The notes below the pieces were generated by a model. That model saw only the letters and a list, made by a program, of their open reading frames with translations. It was not told the origin of the DNA and did no database searches. From positions 124,001-188,000 of the forward strand of contig NZ_FMYQ01000006.1 of assembly GCF_900096975.1 (NCBI RefSeq): 64,000 nucleotides of DNA, read 5' to 3'. A program made the translations under genes and the position numbers. Source of the stretch: Paraburkholderia lycopersici (GTDB taxonomy: Bacteria > Pseudomonadota > Gammaproteobacteria > Burkholderiales > Burkholderiaceae). This document shows, piece by piece, positions 17,396-25,234 of the stretch (positions within the stretch are counted from its first letter, which is position 1; each line of letters opens with the position of its first letter).

Positions 17396-18613
17396 ATGAG
17401 CTGGACGCGGGAACAGAAGAACGTCACGATTGCGGCGTACCTCGGATGGACGCTCGATGCATTCGATTTCTTTCTAATGGTTTTCGTACTGAAAGACATT
17501 GCCAACGAATTCAACACCAAAATTCCGGCCGTGGCTTTCGCCATTACGCTGACGCTGGCCATGCGCCCGCTCGGCGCGCTGATATTCGGCCGCCTCGCCG
17601 ACAAATACGGCCGCCGCCCCACGTTGATGGTCAATATCGCGTGCTATTCGGTGCTCGAACTACTCACCGGCTTTTCGCCCAACCTCACGACCTTCATCGT
17701 CCTGCGTGCGCTGTTCGGCGTCGCGATGGGCGGCGAATGGGGCGTGGGTTCCGCGCTCACGATGGAAACCATTCCCCCCAGGTCGCGCGGCATCGTTTCC
17801 GGCCTGCTGCAGGCGGGCTATCCCAGCGGCTATCTGCTCGCCTCGATCGTGTTCGGCGTGCTGTACCAATACATCGGCTGGCGCGGCATGTTCTTCGTGG
17901 GCGTCCTGCCCGCGCTGCTCGTGCTTTACGTGCGTACGCACGTGCCCGAATCGCCGGCCTGGAAGGAGATGGAAAAGCGCGCGCGTCCGAGCCTCATCAC
18001 CACGCTCAAGCACAACTGGGTGCTTTCCGTGTACGCGATCGTGCTGATGACCGCGTTCAACTTCTTCTCGCACGGCACGCAAGACCTGTATCCGACCTTC
18101 CTGCGCGAGCAGCATCACTTCGATCCGCACACGGTTTCGATCATCACCATCGTGCTGAATATCGGCGCGATCGTGGGCGGCCTCTTCTTCGGCCAGATTT
18201 CCGAGAGAATCGGCCGTCGCAAGGCGATCTTCATCGCTGCGCTGATCGCGCTGCCGGTGCTGCCGCTGTGGGCGTTCTCTCAAGGCCCGCTGCTGCTCGC
18301 GCTGGGCGCGTTCCTCATGCAGATTTCGGTGCAAGGCGCGTGGGGCGTGATTCCGGTGCACCTGAACGAAATCTCGCCGGACGAAGTACGCGCGACCTTC
18401 CCGGGTCTCGTCTACCAGCTCGGCAACCTGTTCGCTTCGGTCAACGCCACGCTGCAGGCCTCGCTCGCCGAAGCACACGACCAGAACTACGCGATGGCCA
18501 TGGCAATCGTCGCCGGAACGGTGGCCGTCGTGATCGCCGTGCTGATCCCGTTCAGTCGCGAGCGTCGCGGCATCGACATGACGCAGACGGCGAAGCAGGT
18601 GTCGGGCGTCTGA
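17396..18613 (+). CDS. MFS carboxylate permease (sialate/lactate type)
   Basis: This 405-residue, 12-helix major-facilitator protein resembles the branch that contains NanT and the Jen1-type lactate/pyruvate permeases. Its N terminus has AYLGWTLDAFDFFLMVFVL, and the loop between helices 2 and 3 has GRLADKYGRRP, the MFS signature. The expected role is proton-coupled uptake of a small carboxylic acid through the inner membrane. I chose the ATG at 17396 (AGGAG 10 bp upstream, conserved MSWTREQKN opening); an in-frame ATG at 17360 has a Shine-Dalgarno only 2 bp away. It stands alone, with its own promoter, leader hairpin and terminator. The substrate is not determined. Confidence 0.85.
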   Translation: MSWTREQKNVTIAAYLGWTLDAFDFFLMVFVLKDIANEFNTKIPAVAFAITLTLAMRPLGALIFGRLADKYGRRPTLMVNIACYSVLELLTGFSPNLTTFIVLRALFGVAMGGEWGVGSALTMETIPPRSRGIVSGLLQAGYPSGYLLASIVFGVLYQYIGWRGMFFVGVLPALLVLYVRTHVPESPAWKEMEKRARPSLITTLKHNWVLSVYAIVLMTAFNFFSHGTQDLYPTFLREQHHFDPHTVSIITIVLNIGAIVGGLFFGQISERIGRRKAIFIAALIALPVLPLWAFSQGPLLLALGAFLMQISVQGAWGVIPVHLNEISPDEVRATFPGLVYQLGNLFASVNATLQASLAEAHDQNYAMAMAIVAGTVAVVIAVLIPFSRERRGIDMTQTAKQVSGV

Positions 18614-18647
18614 TCCAAGCGCGCGGCGGCGCCGCAACGACGCAATG

Positions 18648-18684
18648 AAAGGCCGTGCCGGGTTCGCCCGCACGGCCTTTCTGC
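18648..18684 (+). terminator. Intrinsic terminator of carboxylate permease
   Basis: The 11-bp stem AAAGGCCGTGC/GCACGGCCTTT (18648-18658 and 18670-18680) is followed by CTGCTTTT. It lies 35 bp after the permease stop codon. Confidence 0.85.
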
Positions 18685-18730
18685 TTTTGTCGACGACTGC
18701 ACTGCGCACTTTCCCAAGCGCGCCGCCTGC

Positions 18731-18871
18731 GTGAGCGCTGGCTCGCCGATGACCTGCCGCGCGCTCGTCGCGTTCCGCGAGTCGCTGCCGCCATCGACCA
18801 TCGACAAGGTGCTGCGGCGGCAGCTGCGCGACGGGGAAATCGCAAAAGCCGGGAAGAAAACGCAAGTCTGA
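18731..18871 (+). pseudogene. C-terminal relic of an acyl-CoA ligase
   Basis: The plus-strand frame ending at TGA 18869-18871 reads ALVAFRESLPPSTIDKVLRR, then QLRDGEIAKAGKKTQV. This is the typical last 40 residues of acetyl/acyl-CoA synthetases, with the catalytic lysine in the position STIDKVLRR. No adenylation domain precedes it; the permease terminator lies 50 bp upstream. I read it as the tail of a deleted ligase gene. It is independent of the intact ligase at 13890-15629, whose C terminus differs. Confidence 0.5.
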
Positions 18872-18957
18872 GACGTTGATGCGGTGATGGCGCTCGCGGC
18901 ACATCCGGCGCGCGCCGCTTGCCCGCCAACATCGACGCACCGTGGAGGGCCTTGTCG

Positions 18958-19884
18958 ATGACGTCTCGCTCCACGCGTATTTCGACACGCCGAGGTCCGG
19001 CGACGCGCGTGCAAACGTGCATGCGCGTCGCGCGCATCGCGGCACTGTTTGCGGCGTTCTTCGCCGCGTTGCCTGACGCAAGCCACGCCGGCCCCGAAGC
19101 GCGGACGCCGCCCTCCGAAGTGAGCGCGCTGCCCGCTGACGCGCAGGTGCGCTGGCTCCAGCGCGCCGCGCGCGACGGCACGCTCGCGCAGCTCGGCGAC
19201 GCGCAACTCGTCGCGCTCTTCGCCTCGCTCGAACGCGACACGCTCGCGCGCTATATCGCGGCTGGACCGAACGGCTATGCGTCGTGCGAAATCTCGATGC
19301 GGCATCGCGAGCGCATCGACGGGCGCTGGCCCGCCGCGGCCGATCATCTGCTCGTGCGCATCGCCCATGCTCCGCTGCGGCTCTACGCGCGCTGGCTGCC
19401 CGACGGCGCGCACGCGGGCCAGGAAGTGCTCTACGACGCCACGCACCGCGGCGACGAAATGTACGGCCATACGGGCGGCCTCTTTGGCGCCATATCGATG
19501 TGGACGCAGCTCGACAGCGCGTTCGCGCGCTCGCAATCGCATCATCGGCTCACCGACCTCGGCACCGAGGCGATCGCGCGGCATTTCCTCGAGGACTACC
19601 CGCGGCTTGCGGCGGCGGGCGCGGCCCGAGCCTCGCGCATTGCCGTCGAAACGCTCGACGGCGTGCGCGTCGTCGCCTTCACGTGGGACGCGCCGCCCGA
19701 CGCGCGCGGCCTGCCCGCGAACCGCGAGACGCTCGGCCTCGATCTGCGGCATCCATGGTTTCGCACCGTGCAGTCGTACGATGGCGAAGGGCGCCCCATC
19801 GAGGACATCGTGATCGAGCGCGTCGAACCGAAGGCCTTCGACGCCCTCACGTTCGATGCGCGCAATCCCGACTATCGCTTTTAG
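18958..19884 (+). CDS. Secreted DUF1571-family protein
   Basis: The 308-residue product has a hydrophobic signal segment (RIAALFAAFFAALPDASHA) preceded by a long basic N terminus. The mature part matches the DUF1571 pattern: SCEISMRHRERIDG, then LYARWLPDGAHAGQEVLYD, then YGHTGGLFGAISMW. The family is exported and has no established biochemical role. I chose the ATG at 18958 because GGAGGG lies 8 bp upstream. The ATG at 19021 would give a shorter, cleaner signal peptide but has no ribosome-binding site. The gene is convergent with the Tat-protein gene and overlaps its 3' end by 38 bp. Confidence 0.75.
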   Translation: MTSRSTRISTRRGPATRVQTCMRVARIAALFAAFFAALPDASHAGPEARTPPSEVSALPADAQVRWLQRAARDGTLAQLGDAQLVALFASLERDTLARYIAAGPNGYASCEISMRHRERIDGRWPAAADHLLVRIAHAPLRLYARWLPDGAHAGQEVLYDATHRGDEMYGHTGGLFGAISMWTQLDSAFARSQSHHRLTDLGTEAIARHFLEDYPRLAAAGAARASRIAVETLDGVRVVAFTWDAPPDARGLPANRETLGLDLRHPWFRTVQSYDGEGRPIEDIVIERVEPKAFDALTFDARNPDYRF

Positions 19885-20275
19885 CCGGCGCGCGATGGGC
19901 CGCCGATGCGAAATCGCGCAACGCCACCCGCCGTGCTGCGGCGAGCCGTGCGAGCACGAAGCGGTCCGAGGGACGCAATGCGCCGATCACTGTCGCGCCG
20001 GGCTCGAGCCGTCGCGCAATCCGCGCATGCCACAGGCCGCCGATGTCGCTCGCGCCATCGCCAACGGCCCATGCCGCGCATCCCGCTCGCGCCGCCTCGC
20101 GCGCGAGCGCGCGGCCCTGCGGCAGCGCCGGATCGAACACCGCGGCGCTTGCCGCACCCAAACCCGCGCCCGCATCGGGCACCGATCCGGCAAGCGCAAG
20201 CCCGAGCGGCTGCGCCCGCCACACCGCACCGAGCGCCGCGGCCGTCGCCTCGCCGAGAAAAGCTCGCCGGTTCAT
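19847..20275 (-). CDS. Tat-exported protein of unknown function
   Basis: The N terminus MNRRAFLGEATAAALGAVW has the twin-arginine motif (NRRAFLG) and a mild hydrophobic core, so export in folded form by the Tat system is likely. The mature part (about 110 residues) contains VFDPALPQGRALAREAA and VIGALRPSDRFVLARLAA. It resembles small Tat-signal proteins found beside vanillyl-alcohol-oxidase-type flavoenzymes. The ATG at 20275 follows GGAGG at 6 bp; an upstream in-frame ATG at 20287 overlaps that site. It starts 51 bp after the flavoenzyme gene. Its last 38 bp overlap the convergent DUF1571 gene. Confidence 0.7.
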   Translation of the reverse strand: MNRRAFLGEATAAALGAVWRAQPLGLALAGSVPDAGAGLGAASAAVFDPALPQGRALAREAARAGCAAWAVGDGASDIGGLWHARIARRLEPGATVIGALRPSDRFVLARLAAARRVALRDFASAAHRAPAKSDSRDCAHRT

Positions 20276-20326
20276 CGCATCCTCCATTGCCCTCGCGCTA
20301 TCCTCACGCGATCCTTCAGGCCGCCT

Positions 20327-21916
20327 TCACGTGTAGCCGCGTTGCGCTCGCCACCCCGCCGGCCAGATACCCTGCTTGCCCGGAGACAGCACGCCCTGCG
20401 GATCGAGCGCGTCCTTCACGGTCTGCGAAAGGCGCAGCAGCGCGCCGTCATTGAATGCGTACTGCGCCGCCGCATAGTCCATGTAGAGCAGATGCGAACG
20501 GTACACGCCATAGCCCGCCGCGCCCGCGTCGCTCATCAGCGCGCGCAACAGGTCGCCCGCGCGCGCGGCGTCGGCGCGGCGCTCGCGGGCGAAGATCGCC
20601 GCGAACACATGATGCAGATAACGCCCCGCCGCCGTGAAGCCGCCGTAATAGTCGAAGCCGTACTCGGCCGCGCGCGCCTTGACGAGCGCGTACTGACGCA
20701 GCGCGTCGCGGCCGTCGGCGGGACACAGCGGCGAGAAGTCCACGTGCGCGCCCTCGCCGCCGCGCCAGTCGAGCATGCGAAAAGCGCTCATCGCGGGTAT
20801 GCCCGCGAAATTGCGGTCGCCGCCGCCCTGCGGCTCGTCGCCTTCGGCATAACGCCGCGACGCGAGGCGTGCGCCAGGCACGCCGGCGAAGGCGCGCTCG
20901 ACGATGCGCCGCTGCACGTCGATCACCTCGGGCGCGCCGTAAAGCGCGTAGTGCAGGTTCCAGCGGCCCACGCCGAGCGCGCGCTGCATCGCGGCGACGG
21001 CGTCCTCCGGCATCGGCCCTTCGCCGTCGTACCAGCGCGAGCGCGGCGCGAGGCTCGCCGCGCGCCTTATCGCGCCTTCGATCACGGCATGCTGACGTAT
21101 CGTGCCGTCGAGCTGGAGCGCACGCAGCGTATCGACGATCACGCCCAGATCGTCCTCGCGCGCGAACTGGATCTCGCCGATCACGAACGCCTGCGGCGCC
21201 GGCATCAGCCAGAGCCCCATCTTCGTGACGATGCCGTAGTTCGATTGCGTGAAGAGAGCGTCGAACGAAGGGCCATAGCCAGGCTTGTAGAGCTGCCAGG
21301 CCGTGCCGTTCTCGATCGCGCCCATGCCGGTGCGCACCACGTCGCCGTTGGCGAGCACGACCTCCATGCCGCACTGCGCCGACGCGTGGTCACCGTAAGC
21401 CGTGGTGCCGAAGCCGCGCTCGAGCGTGTTGCCGATCACGCTGCCCCAGCCGGCCGCGGGCGGATCGACCCAAAGGCGCAGATGCTGCTCGCGCAGGTGC
21501 GCATGCAGGTCGAAGTAGCTCACACCGGGCTCGACGCGCGCCCACGCGAGCCGCTCGTCCACCTCCAGGATGCGGTTCATGCGCTGCAGGTCGAGCACGA
21601 CCGAACCCGCGAGACGCGGCGCGGCGCCGCCATAAGCGAAGTTGCGGCCCGTGGAAACGGTCCAGAGCGGCACGCGGGTCTCGTTCGCAATACGCAGAAT
21701 GGCGCGGATCTCCTCGACATTCGCGGGGAGGATCGCCGCCGAAGGCGCGAAGGCATGCGGATCGGCGAGCGGCAAAAATGGATCGAGATACGGGTCGAGC
21801 GATGCGCCGCCGCGGCATACGTTCGGCGCGCCGACGACTTCCGCGAACGCCGCGAGCGCGCGCTCGAAGCGGTCCGCGTCGATGCCGGGCGGCAAGGGGC
21901 GCGCGGCGTCGCTCAT
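20327..21916 (-). CDS. VAO/PCMH-type FAD-linked oxidoreductase
   Basis: The 529-residue protein belongs to the vanillyl-alcohol oxidase / 4-cresol methylhydroxylase flavoprotein family. The N-terminal FAD-binding domain shows PLWTVSTGRNFAYGG (about residues 83-97), GSVIGNTLERGFGTTAYGDH and GAIENGTAWQLYKPGYGP. The C-terminal substrate domain ends at LDPQGVLSPGKQGIWP. Known members oxidise para-substituted phenols, often with a c-type cytochrome partner. No cytochrome gene is present here; instead a Tat protein follows. Whether the flavin is covalently attached cannot be decided. A GGAG lies 8 bp before the ATG. It starts 58 bp after the anti-sigma gene, which suggests it belongs to the same transcription unit. 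Confidence 0.88.
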   Translation of the reverse strand: MSDAARPLPPGIDADRFERALAAFAEVVGAPNVCRGGASLDPYLDPFLPLADPHAFAPSAAILPANVEEIRAILRIANETRVPLWTVSTGRNFAYGGAAPRLAGSVVLDLQRMNRILEVDERLAWARVEPGVSYFDLHAHLREQHLRLWVDPPAAGWGSVIGNTLERGFGTTAYGDHASAQCGMEVVLANGDVVRTGMGAIENGTAWQLYKPGYGPSFDALFTQSNYGIVTKMGLWLMPAPQAFVIGEIQFAREDDLGVIVDTLRALQLDGTIRQHAVIEGAIRRAASLAPRSRWYDGEGPMPEDAVAAMQRALGVGRWNLHYALYGAPEVIDVQRRIVERAFAGVPGARLASRRYAEGDEPQGGGDRNFAGIPAMSAFRMLDWRGGEGAHVDFSPLCPADGRDALRQYALVKARAAEYGFDYYGGFTAAGRYLHHVFAAIFARERRADAARAGDLLRALMSDAGAAGYGVYRSHLLYMDYAAAQYAFNDGALLRLSQTVKDALDPQGVLSPGKQGIWPAGWRAQRGYT

Positions 21917-21974
21917 CGGCGCACTCCGCTACCGCAGCCGGTCCGCGCTGGCATGGCCCCGCCCTCGCCGCCGC

Positions 21975-22856
21975 TCACCACTGCGCGGGCTTGCCGCCCA
22001 GCGCGCCGCACACTTCGAGTGCGATGTCGCGCAGTTGCGGCTCGGTTTGCGGCCCCGAAAGCGCGTAGCCCATGCGGTCGGTGCTCCAGTAGAACGTGCG
22101 GCGGTTGCCGTCGCGCAGGAGGCGCACGGCGTCGCGGTCGATGCCCGAACTGCTCACATAAAGCGTGAGCCGCTCGCCCGCATCGTTCTCGTACATGAAT
22201 TGCGCGGCCGGGCCCGAATTGCCGGGCAACAACCGGCCACCCACCAGCGCGTAACCATATTCGGCGAGCGACGGAACGGAAAGCCGCTTGCCGAGCCGCT
22301 TCGAGAGCCATGCGACGAGATGCGCTTCGTCGGCCGCGCCCACTTCCACGGGGTGCCGCTGCTCCGGCGAATACACCGCATAGGCGACATCGGCGCGGCG
22401 CGCGAACGCTTCGGGGGTTTCGAAGCGCGTGGCCGCTGGCGTTGCGCCGGCCACGAGCGCCGGCGCGAGGCCGGGCGCGAGCCGCGGCACGAGCGCCGTG
22501 GCCGCCACCGCGAGCCCCGCGCCCAGAGCCGCCCACGCGGCGGCGATGCCCGCGCGCCACCACCACGGCGTGCGGGCACGCAGCACGAGCACGGTGGGCG
22601 CGTCGTCGGAAGCGGACGCCGCGCGCTCGCCGCCCACGCGCGCGCCTTCGCACAGTGCCCGCAGCGCGGCCTTCTGCGCGCGATAACCGGCCACGCGCCC
22701 CGCCGCCTGTGGATCGGACGCGAGGCGCGCCTGCAGCGCCGCGCGCTCGCCGGGCGGCAATTCGTCGTCGACGAAAGCACCGAGCATCGACAGATCCTCT
22801 TCAGGGCCGCCGGGCAGCATGCCCTCATGTTCGTGGTCGAGATCGTCGTGATTCAT
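21975..22856 (-). CDS. Transmembrane anti-sigma factor
   Basis: This 293-residue protein has the plan of an anti-sigma factor. There is an N-terminal cytoplasmic domain with the conserved opening LGAFVDDELPPGERAALQARLASDP (about residues 25-49), one transmembrane helix (about residues 97-120), and a C-terminal exported domain of about 165 residues. Such proteins hold an ECF sigma factor inactive until an envelope signal triggers release or proteolysis. I see no HxxxCxxC zinc motif, so it is not of the zinc-binding type. Its ATG overlaps the sigma-factor stop (ATGA), which is the usual coupling for a sigma/anti-sigma pair. Confidence 0.85.
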   Translation of the reverse strand: MNHDDLDHEHEGMLPGGPEEDLSMLGAFVDDELPPGERAALQARLASDPQAAGRVAGYRAQKAALRALCEGARVGGERAASASDDAPTVLVLRARTPWWWRAGIAAAWAALGAGLAVAATALVPRLAPGLAPALVAGATPAATRFETPEAFARRADVAYAVYSPEQRHPVEVGAADEAHLVAWLSKRLGKRLSVPSLAEYGYALVGGRLLPGNSGPAAQFMYENDAGERLTLYVSSSGIDRDAVRLLRDGNRRTFYWSTDRMGYALSGPQTEPQLRDIALEVCGALGGKPAQW

Positions 22857-23404
22857 CTCATCGTCCCCACCACCCTGAGCGACGCGGCTCGTTGCGCGGG
22901 ATCCCGCGCCGGCCCCGTGTCGAGCAACGCGCGCAGATGCTCGCGCGCCCGCGACAGGCGCGACATCACCGTGCCGGCCGGCACGCCGAGCACCGCCGAC
23001 GCCTCGCTATAGCTCAACTCCTCCACGCACACGAGCAGCAGCACCTCGCGCTGCGCGGCCGGCAGGACATACAGCGCGCGCTGCAGGTCGCGCAGCACGA
23101 GCCCGTCCACCTCGCCGCGCGGCGCTTCGAGCGTGCGCCAGGGCGCCGCTTCGTCGTCGACGGCGATCTCACGCCGCCCGCGCAACTGGTCGATGTAGAG
23201 ATGGCGCAGGATCGTGAGCAGCCACGCGCGCAGATTGCTCTGCGGCCGAAACGAGGTCCAGCGCGAGAGCGCACGCTCGGCGGCGTCCTGCACGAGGTCG
23301 TCGGCCCATGCGGCGTCGCCGGTCAATGCGCGGGCATACCGGCGCAAGGGCCCGAGCTGCGCCACGACCTGTGCTTCGAATTCCGGCGAAGGATGGCGCA
23401 ACAC
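22853..23404 (-). CDS. ECF-family RNA polymerase sigma factor
   Basis: The 183-residue protein has sigma region 2 (about residues 15-85, including DDLVQDAAERALSRWTSF and LRAWLLTILRHLYIDQLR) and region 4 (about residues 108-165, including LPAAQREVLLLVCVEELSYSE and GVPAGTVMSRLSRAREHLR). Regions 1.1 and 3 are missing, as expected for ECF factors. It resembles the PrtI/EcfM type of Betaproteobacteria. It starts 12 bp after the small lipoprotein gene and overlaps the anti-sigma gene by 4 bp. It probably directs RNA polymerase to its own operon, but I could not identify its promoter motif with confidence. Confidence 0.93.
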   Translation of the reverse strand: MLRHPSPEFEAQVVAQLGPLRRYARALTGDAAWADDLVQDAAERALSRWTSFRPQSNLRAWLLTILRHLYIDQLRGRREIAVDDEAAPWRTLEAPRGEVDGLVLRDLQRALYVLPAAQREVLLLVCVEELSYSEASAVLGVPAGTVMSRLSRAREHLRALLDTGPARDPAQRAASLRVVGTMR

Positions 23405-23416
23405 GCCGCACGCCGC

Positions 23417-23566
23417 TCAGTAGCCGCCGCCGCTCGACGAGCCGCCCGAACTGCTCGAGGACGACCCGCCTGAGTTCATGTCGCCGCACGCGGCAAGCCC
23501 GACGCCGGAAACGCCGGCTAGCGCCGCGCAAACGAGGCACGCGAAAAACCTTCGAAACCGCTTCAT
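23417..23566 (-). CDS. Small Ser/Gly-rich lipoprotein (49 residues)
   Basis: This gene is short but well supported. A strong ribosome-binding site GGAGGTGG precedes the ATG at 23566. The N terminus MKRFRRFFACLVCAALAGVS is a basic-plus-hydrophobic signal sequence, and a lipobox LAAC places the lipidated cysteine at residue 27. The predicted mature peptide is only 23 residues, mostly Ser and Gly (GDMNSGG, then SSSSSSGGSSSGGGY). It is the first gene of the unit and starts 12 bp before the sigma factor. A possible role is as an envelope sensor or a target of the ECF pathway, but this is only inferred from position. Confidence 0.75.
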   Translation of the reverse strand: MKRFRRFFACLVCAALAGVSGVGLAACGDMNSGGSSSSSSGGSSSGGGY

Positions 23567-24199
23567 GGCCACCTCCGCTGAGGTTACGCCCGGATAGCCG
23601 GACGGATGACCTGGGAGACCCGGCGAGCCGCATCACATGCGGCGTGAGCGCGCGCTCGCCCGGCATCGTCGATATGGCGTTAAACGTCGCGGCGAGCGCG
23701 CTTATTCCGCGCGAGCGGCGATTTCGCCTCTTTCGCGCACGCTGCGACGCGATTGCGATTGCGATGGCGTCGCGTGCGCCGCCGCACGGAACGCAGCGCG
23801 CGCGAGACGCGAGAATCGTCGCAGATCGATCGAATCACGATATGCGAAGGCTCGAATCGGTCGAGCATGGCGCGCTTTCATGGACTACGCTGTGAAAGTG
23901 CGCTGGGAGCGTCGATATGTCACGGTGTTGGCCGCCGGGATGCGTATCGTCGGCGCGCCCCGCCGAAAACCGCTGTCGCTGTGTATCGGAACCCGTCATC
24001 CGACCCGCTTGCTGGCCGCGGTCGCCGACGAGGGACGCAACGAGCACTTTTCGTCAACCTGCGGCGCCAGCCGCGAGCCGGTATAGTTCAGCAGTAAGCA
24101 TGCTTCCCCGCACGCGCGCTTCGCCGACACAAGGTAGAATCGCGGCGAGCAAACGTTCCAACTGATTGCGGCATCGAGCCGCCTGGCTAAATCGAGTCC
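23567..24199. other. Intergenic region upstream of hfq2
   Basis: This 633-bp stretch holds the leaders of the small lipoprotein gene (minus strand) and of hfq2 (plus strand). TAGAAT at 24135-24140 is a possible hfq2 -10 element without a good -35. An open frame at 23881-24086 (68 codons) has no ribosome-binding site or recognisable sequence and was not called. Nothing else was seen. Confidence 0.5.
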
Positions 24200-24679
24200 A
24201 TGCCTTCCGCAGAATCGCACCCGCAAAACGACTTCATGAACGCCGCGCGAAAAGAAAGAAAGCGCGTCGAAATTTATCTGGTCAACGGCATTCGCCTGAC
24301 CGGATGTATCGAGTCGTTCGATCAGTACCTGGTGATGCTGCGCACGCCCGTCGGCCTGCAAGGCATCTACAAGCGCGCCATCTCGACTATCCAGCTCGAC
24401 ACCGGCACCCGTCCGGGGCCGCGCCCGGGCGGCGCCCGCAGCTCGCACGGCGAGCACACGAGCCGCGGCCCCCATGGCAGCCATGGCGGTCATGGTCCGC
24501 GCGAGCAGAGAGAGCCGCGCGAGCCCCGCGAATCTCGCGAACCTCGCGAAAGCTGGCCGGCGCCCGGCAGCACCGAGCGTCCGTCACAGGACGGCCCCGT
24601 CGTCGTCACGCGCCGCCGCCGTCTCTACGGCGCGGTGAACAATGGCGGCAACGGCGGCGAAGGTTCGGGCAACAGCTAA
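24200..24679 (+). CDS. hfq2: Second Hfq RNA chaperone with long C-terminal tail
   Basis: The first about 70 residues form an Sm-like fold. There is an Sm1 stretch [20 protein letters not shown], then [20 protein letters not shown], and the Sm2-type end [10 protein letters not shown]. The usual Hfq Sm2 signature YKHA is YKRA here, so the proximal-face KH pair is changed to KR. The C terminus is an 85-residue low-complexity tail with Gly/His ([11 protein letters not shown]) and Arg/Glu/Pro repeats ([16 protein letters not shown]) and a basic RRRRLYG patch. This matches the Hfq2 of Burkholderia, which carries an extended tail besides the ordinary 78-residue Hfq. Expected role: RNA chaperone, forming a hexamer with small RNAs and mRNAs. 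Confidence 0.92.
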   Translation: MPSAESHPQNDFMNAARKERKRVEIYLVNGIRLTGCIESFDQYLVMLRTPVGLQGIYKRAISTIQLDTGTRPGPRPGGARSSHGEHTSRGPHGSHGGHGPREQREPREPRESREPRESWPAPGSTERPSQDGPVVVTRRRRLYGAVNNGGNGGEGSGNS

Positions 24680-24688
24680 GCTGCTACT

Positions 24689-24768
24689 GGCCGGCGCATT
24701 CGTCGAATGCGTACGCCGGCCTCTCCGCTCCTCGGGATATGGGCGCGCCTCGGCGCGCCCGCTTCTTT
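24689..24768 (+). terminator. Two hairpins after hfq2, probable terminator region
   Basis: The first hairpin spans 24689-24721. It has GGCCGGC and the near-perfect palindrome GCATTCG-T-CGAATGC, closed by CGCCGGCC. The second is GGGCGCGCC/GGCGCGCCC (24741-24760) followed by GCTTCTTT. The weak T-run makes termination plausible but not certain. Confidence 0.45.
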
Positions 24769-24868
24769 GCGCGCCGTTCTTTTCGGTGTATCCGAAACTG
24801 TCTCGCGGTCATGGTTTTGGCCTTTGCGTTATTCTGAGACAGTGACGCCTATTGCCAGGGAGACCGCC

Positions 24869-25057
24869 ATGAGCGCATCCAAGCAGAAGCAACCGCAAAC
24901 CTCGCAGGAAGACCCGCTCGACGAAGCACTCGAGGAAACCTTTCCGGCGAGCGACCCTATCGCCGTTGATCCGACGCCCACCGGCTCGCAACCGAAGCAT
25001 CAACCGGCCGACGAACATCACAAAAGCCGCGACGCGCATCGCCACGGCAAGCACTGA
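24869..25057 (+). CDS. Small hydrophilic protein with ETFPASDP motif
   Basis: A 62-residue, highly charged, probably disordered protein. It carries the motif DPLDEALEETFPASDPIAV (about residues 16-34), found in many short proteobacterial proteins of unknown role, and ends in a His/Lys-rich tail (HHKSRDAHRHGKH). The frame is open further upstream, but the ATG at 24869 is the start of the conserved sequence and has GGGAG 6 bp before it. A strong terminator lies about 60 bp downstream. Function unknown. Confidence 0.75.
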   Translation: MSASKQKQPQTSQEDPLDEALEETFPASDPIAVDPTPTGSQPKHQPADEHHKSRDAHRHGKH

Positions 25058-25118
25058 GCGCGCAGCGACCGCTTCCCGCCTCACGCCCCTCCGGCTCGGG
25101 CATTTCAGAATCGGGCCC

Positions 25119-25157
25119 AAAAAAAGGCGGAGCGCCTAAGGGCGCCCCGCCTTTTTT
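25119..25157. terminator. Bidirectional intrinsic terminator
   Basis: AAAAAGGCGGAGCGCC and GGGCGCCCCGCCTTTTTT form a GC-rich hairpin with A-runs on one side and T-runs on the other. It lies between two convergent genes and could serve both. Confidence 0.8.
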
Positions 25158-25234
25158 CACCGCATCGGCTTGTCACATCCGCGCACATCGCGCAGACCGG
25201 CGCACATGGTGCGCCGCCTACCCGCTCGGCTCGA

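Larger units (their letters stand above)
18614..18957. other. Intergenic region after carboxylate permease
   Basis: It contains the permease terminator and a short acyl-CoA-ligase relic, both listed separately. The remainder (18872-18957) shows only the leader of the DUF1571 gene. Confidence 0.6.

Noticed and set aside
23881..24086. 68-codon open frame upstream of hfq2
   Set aside because: No ribosome-binding site, no recognisable sequence, and codon use is not clearly coding.
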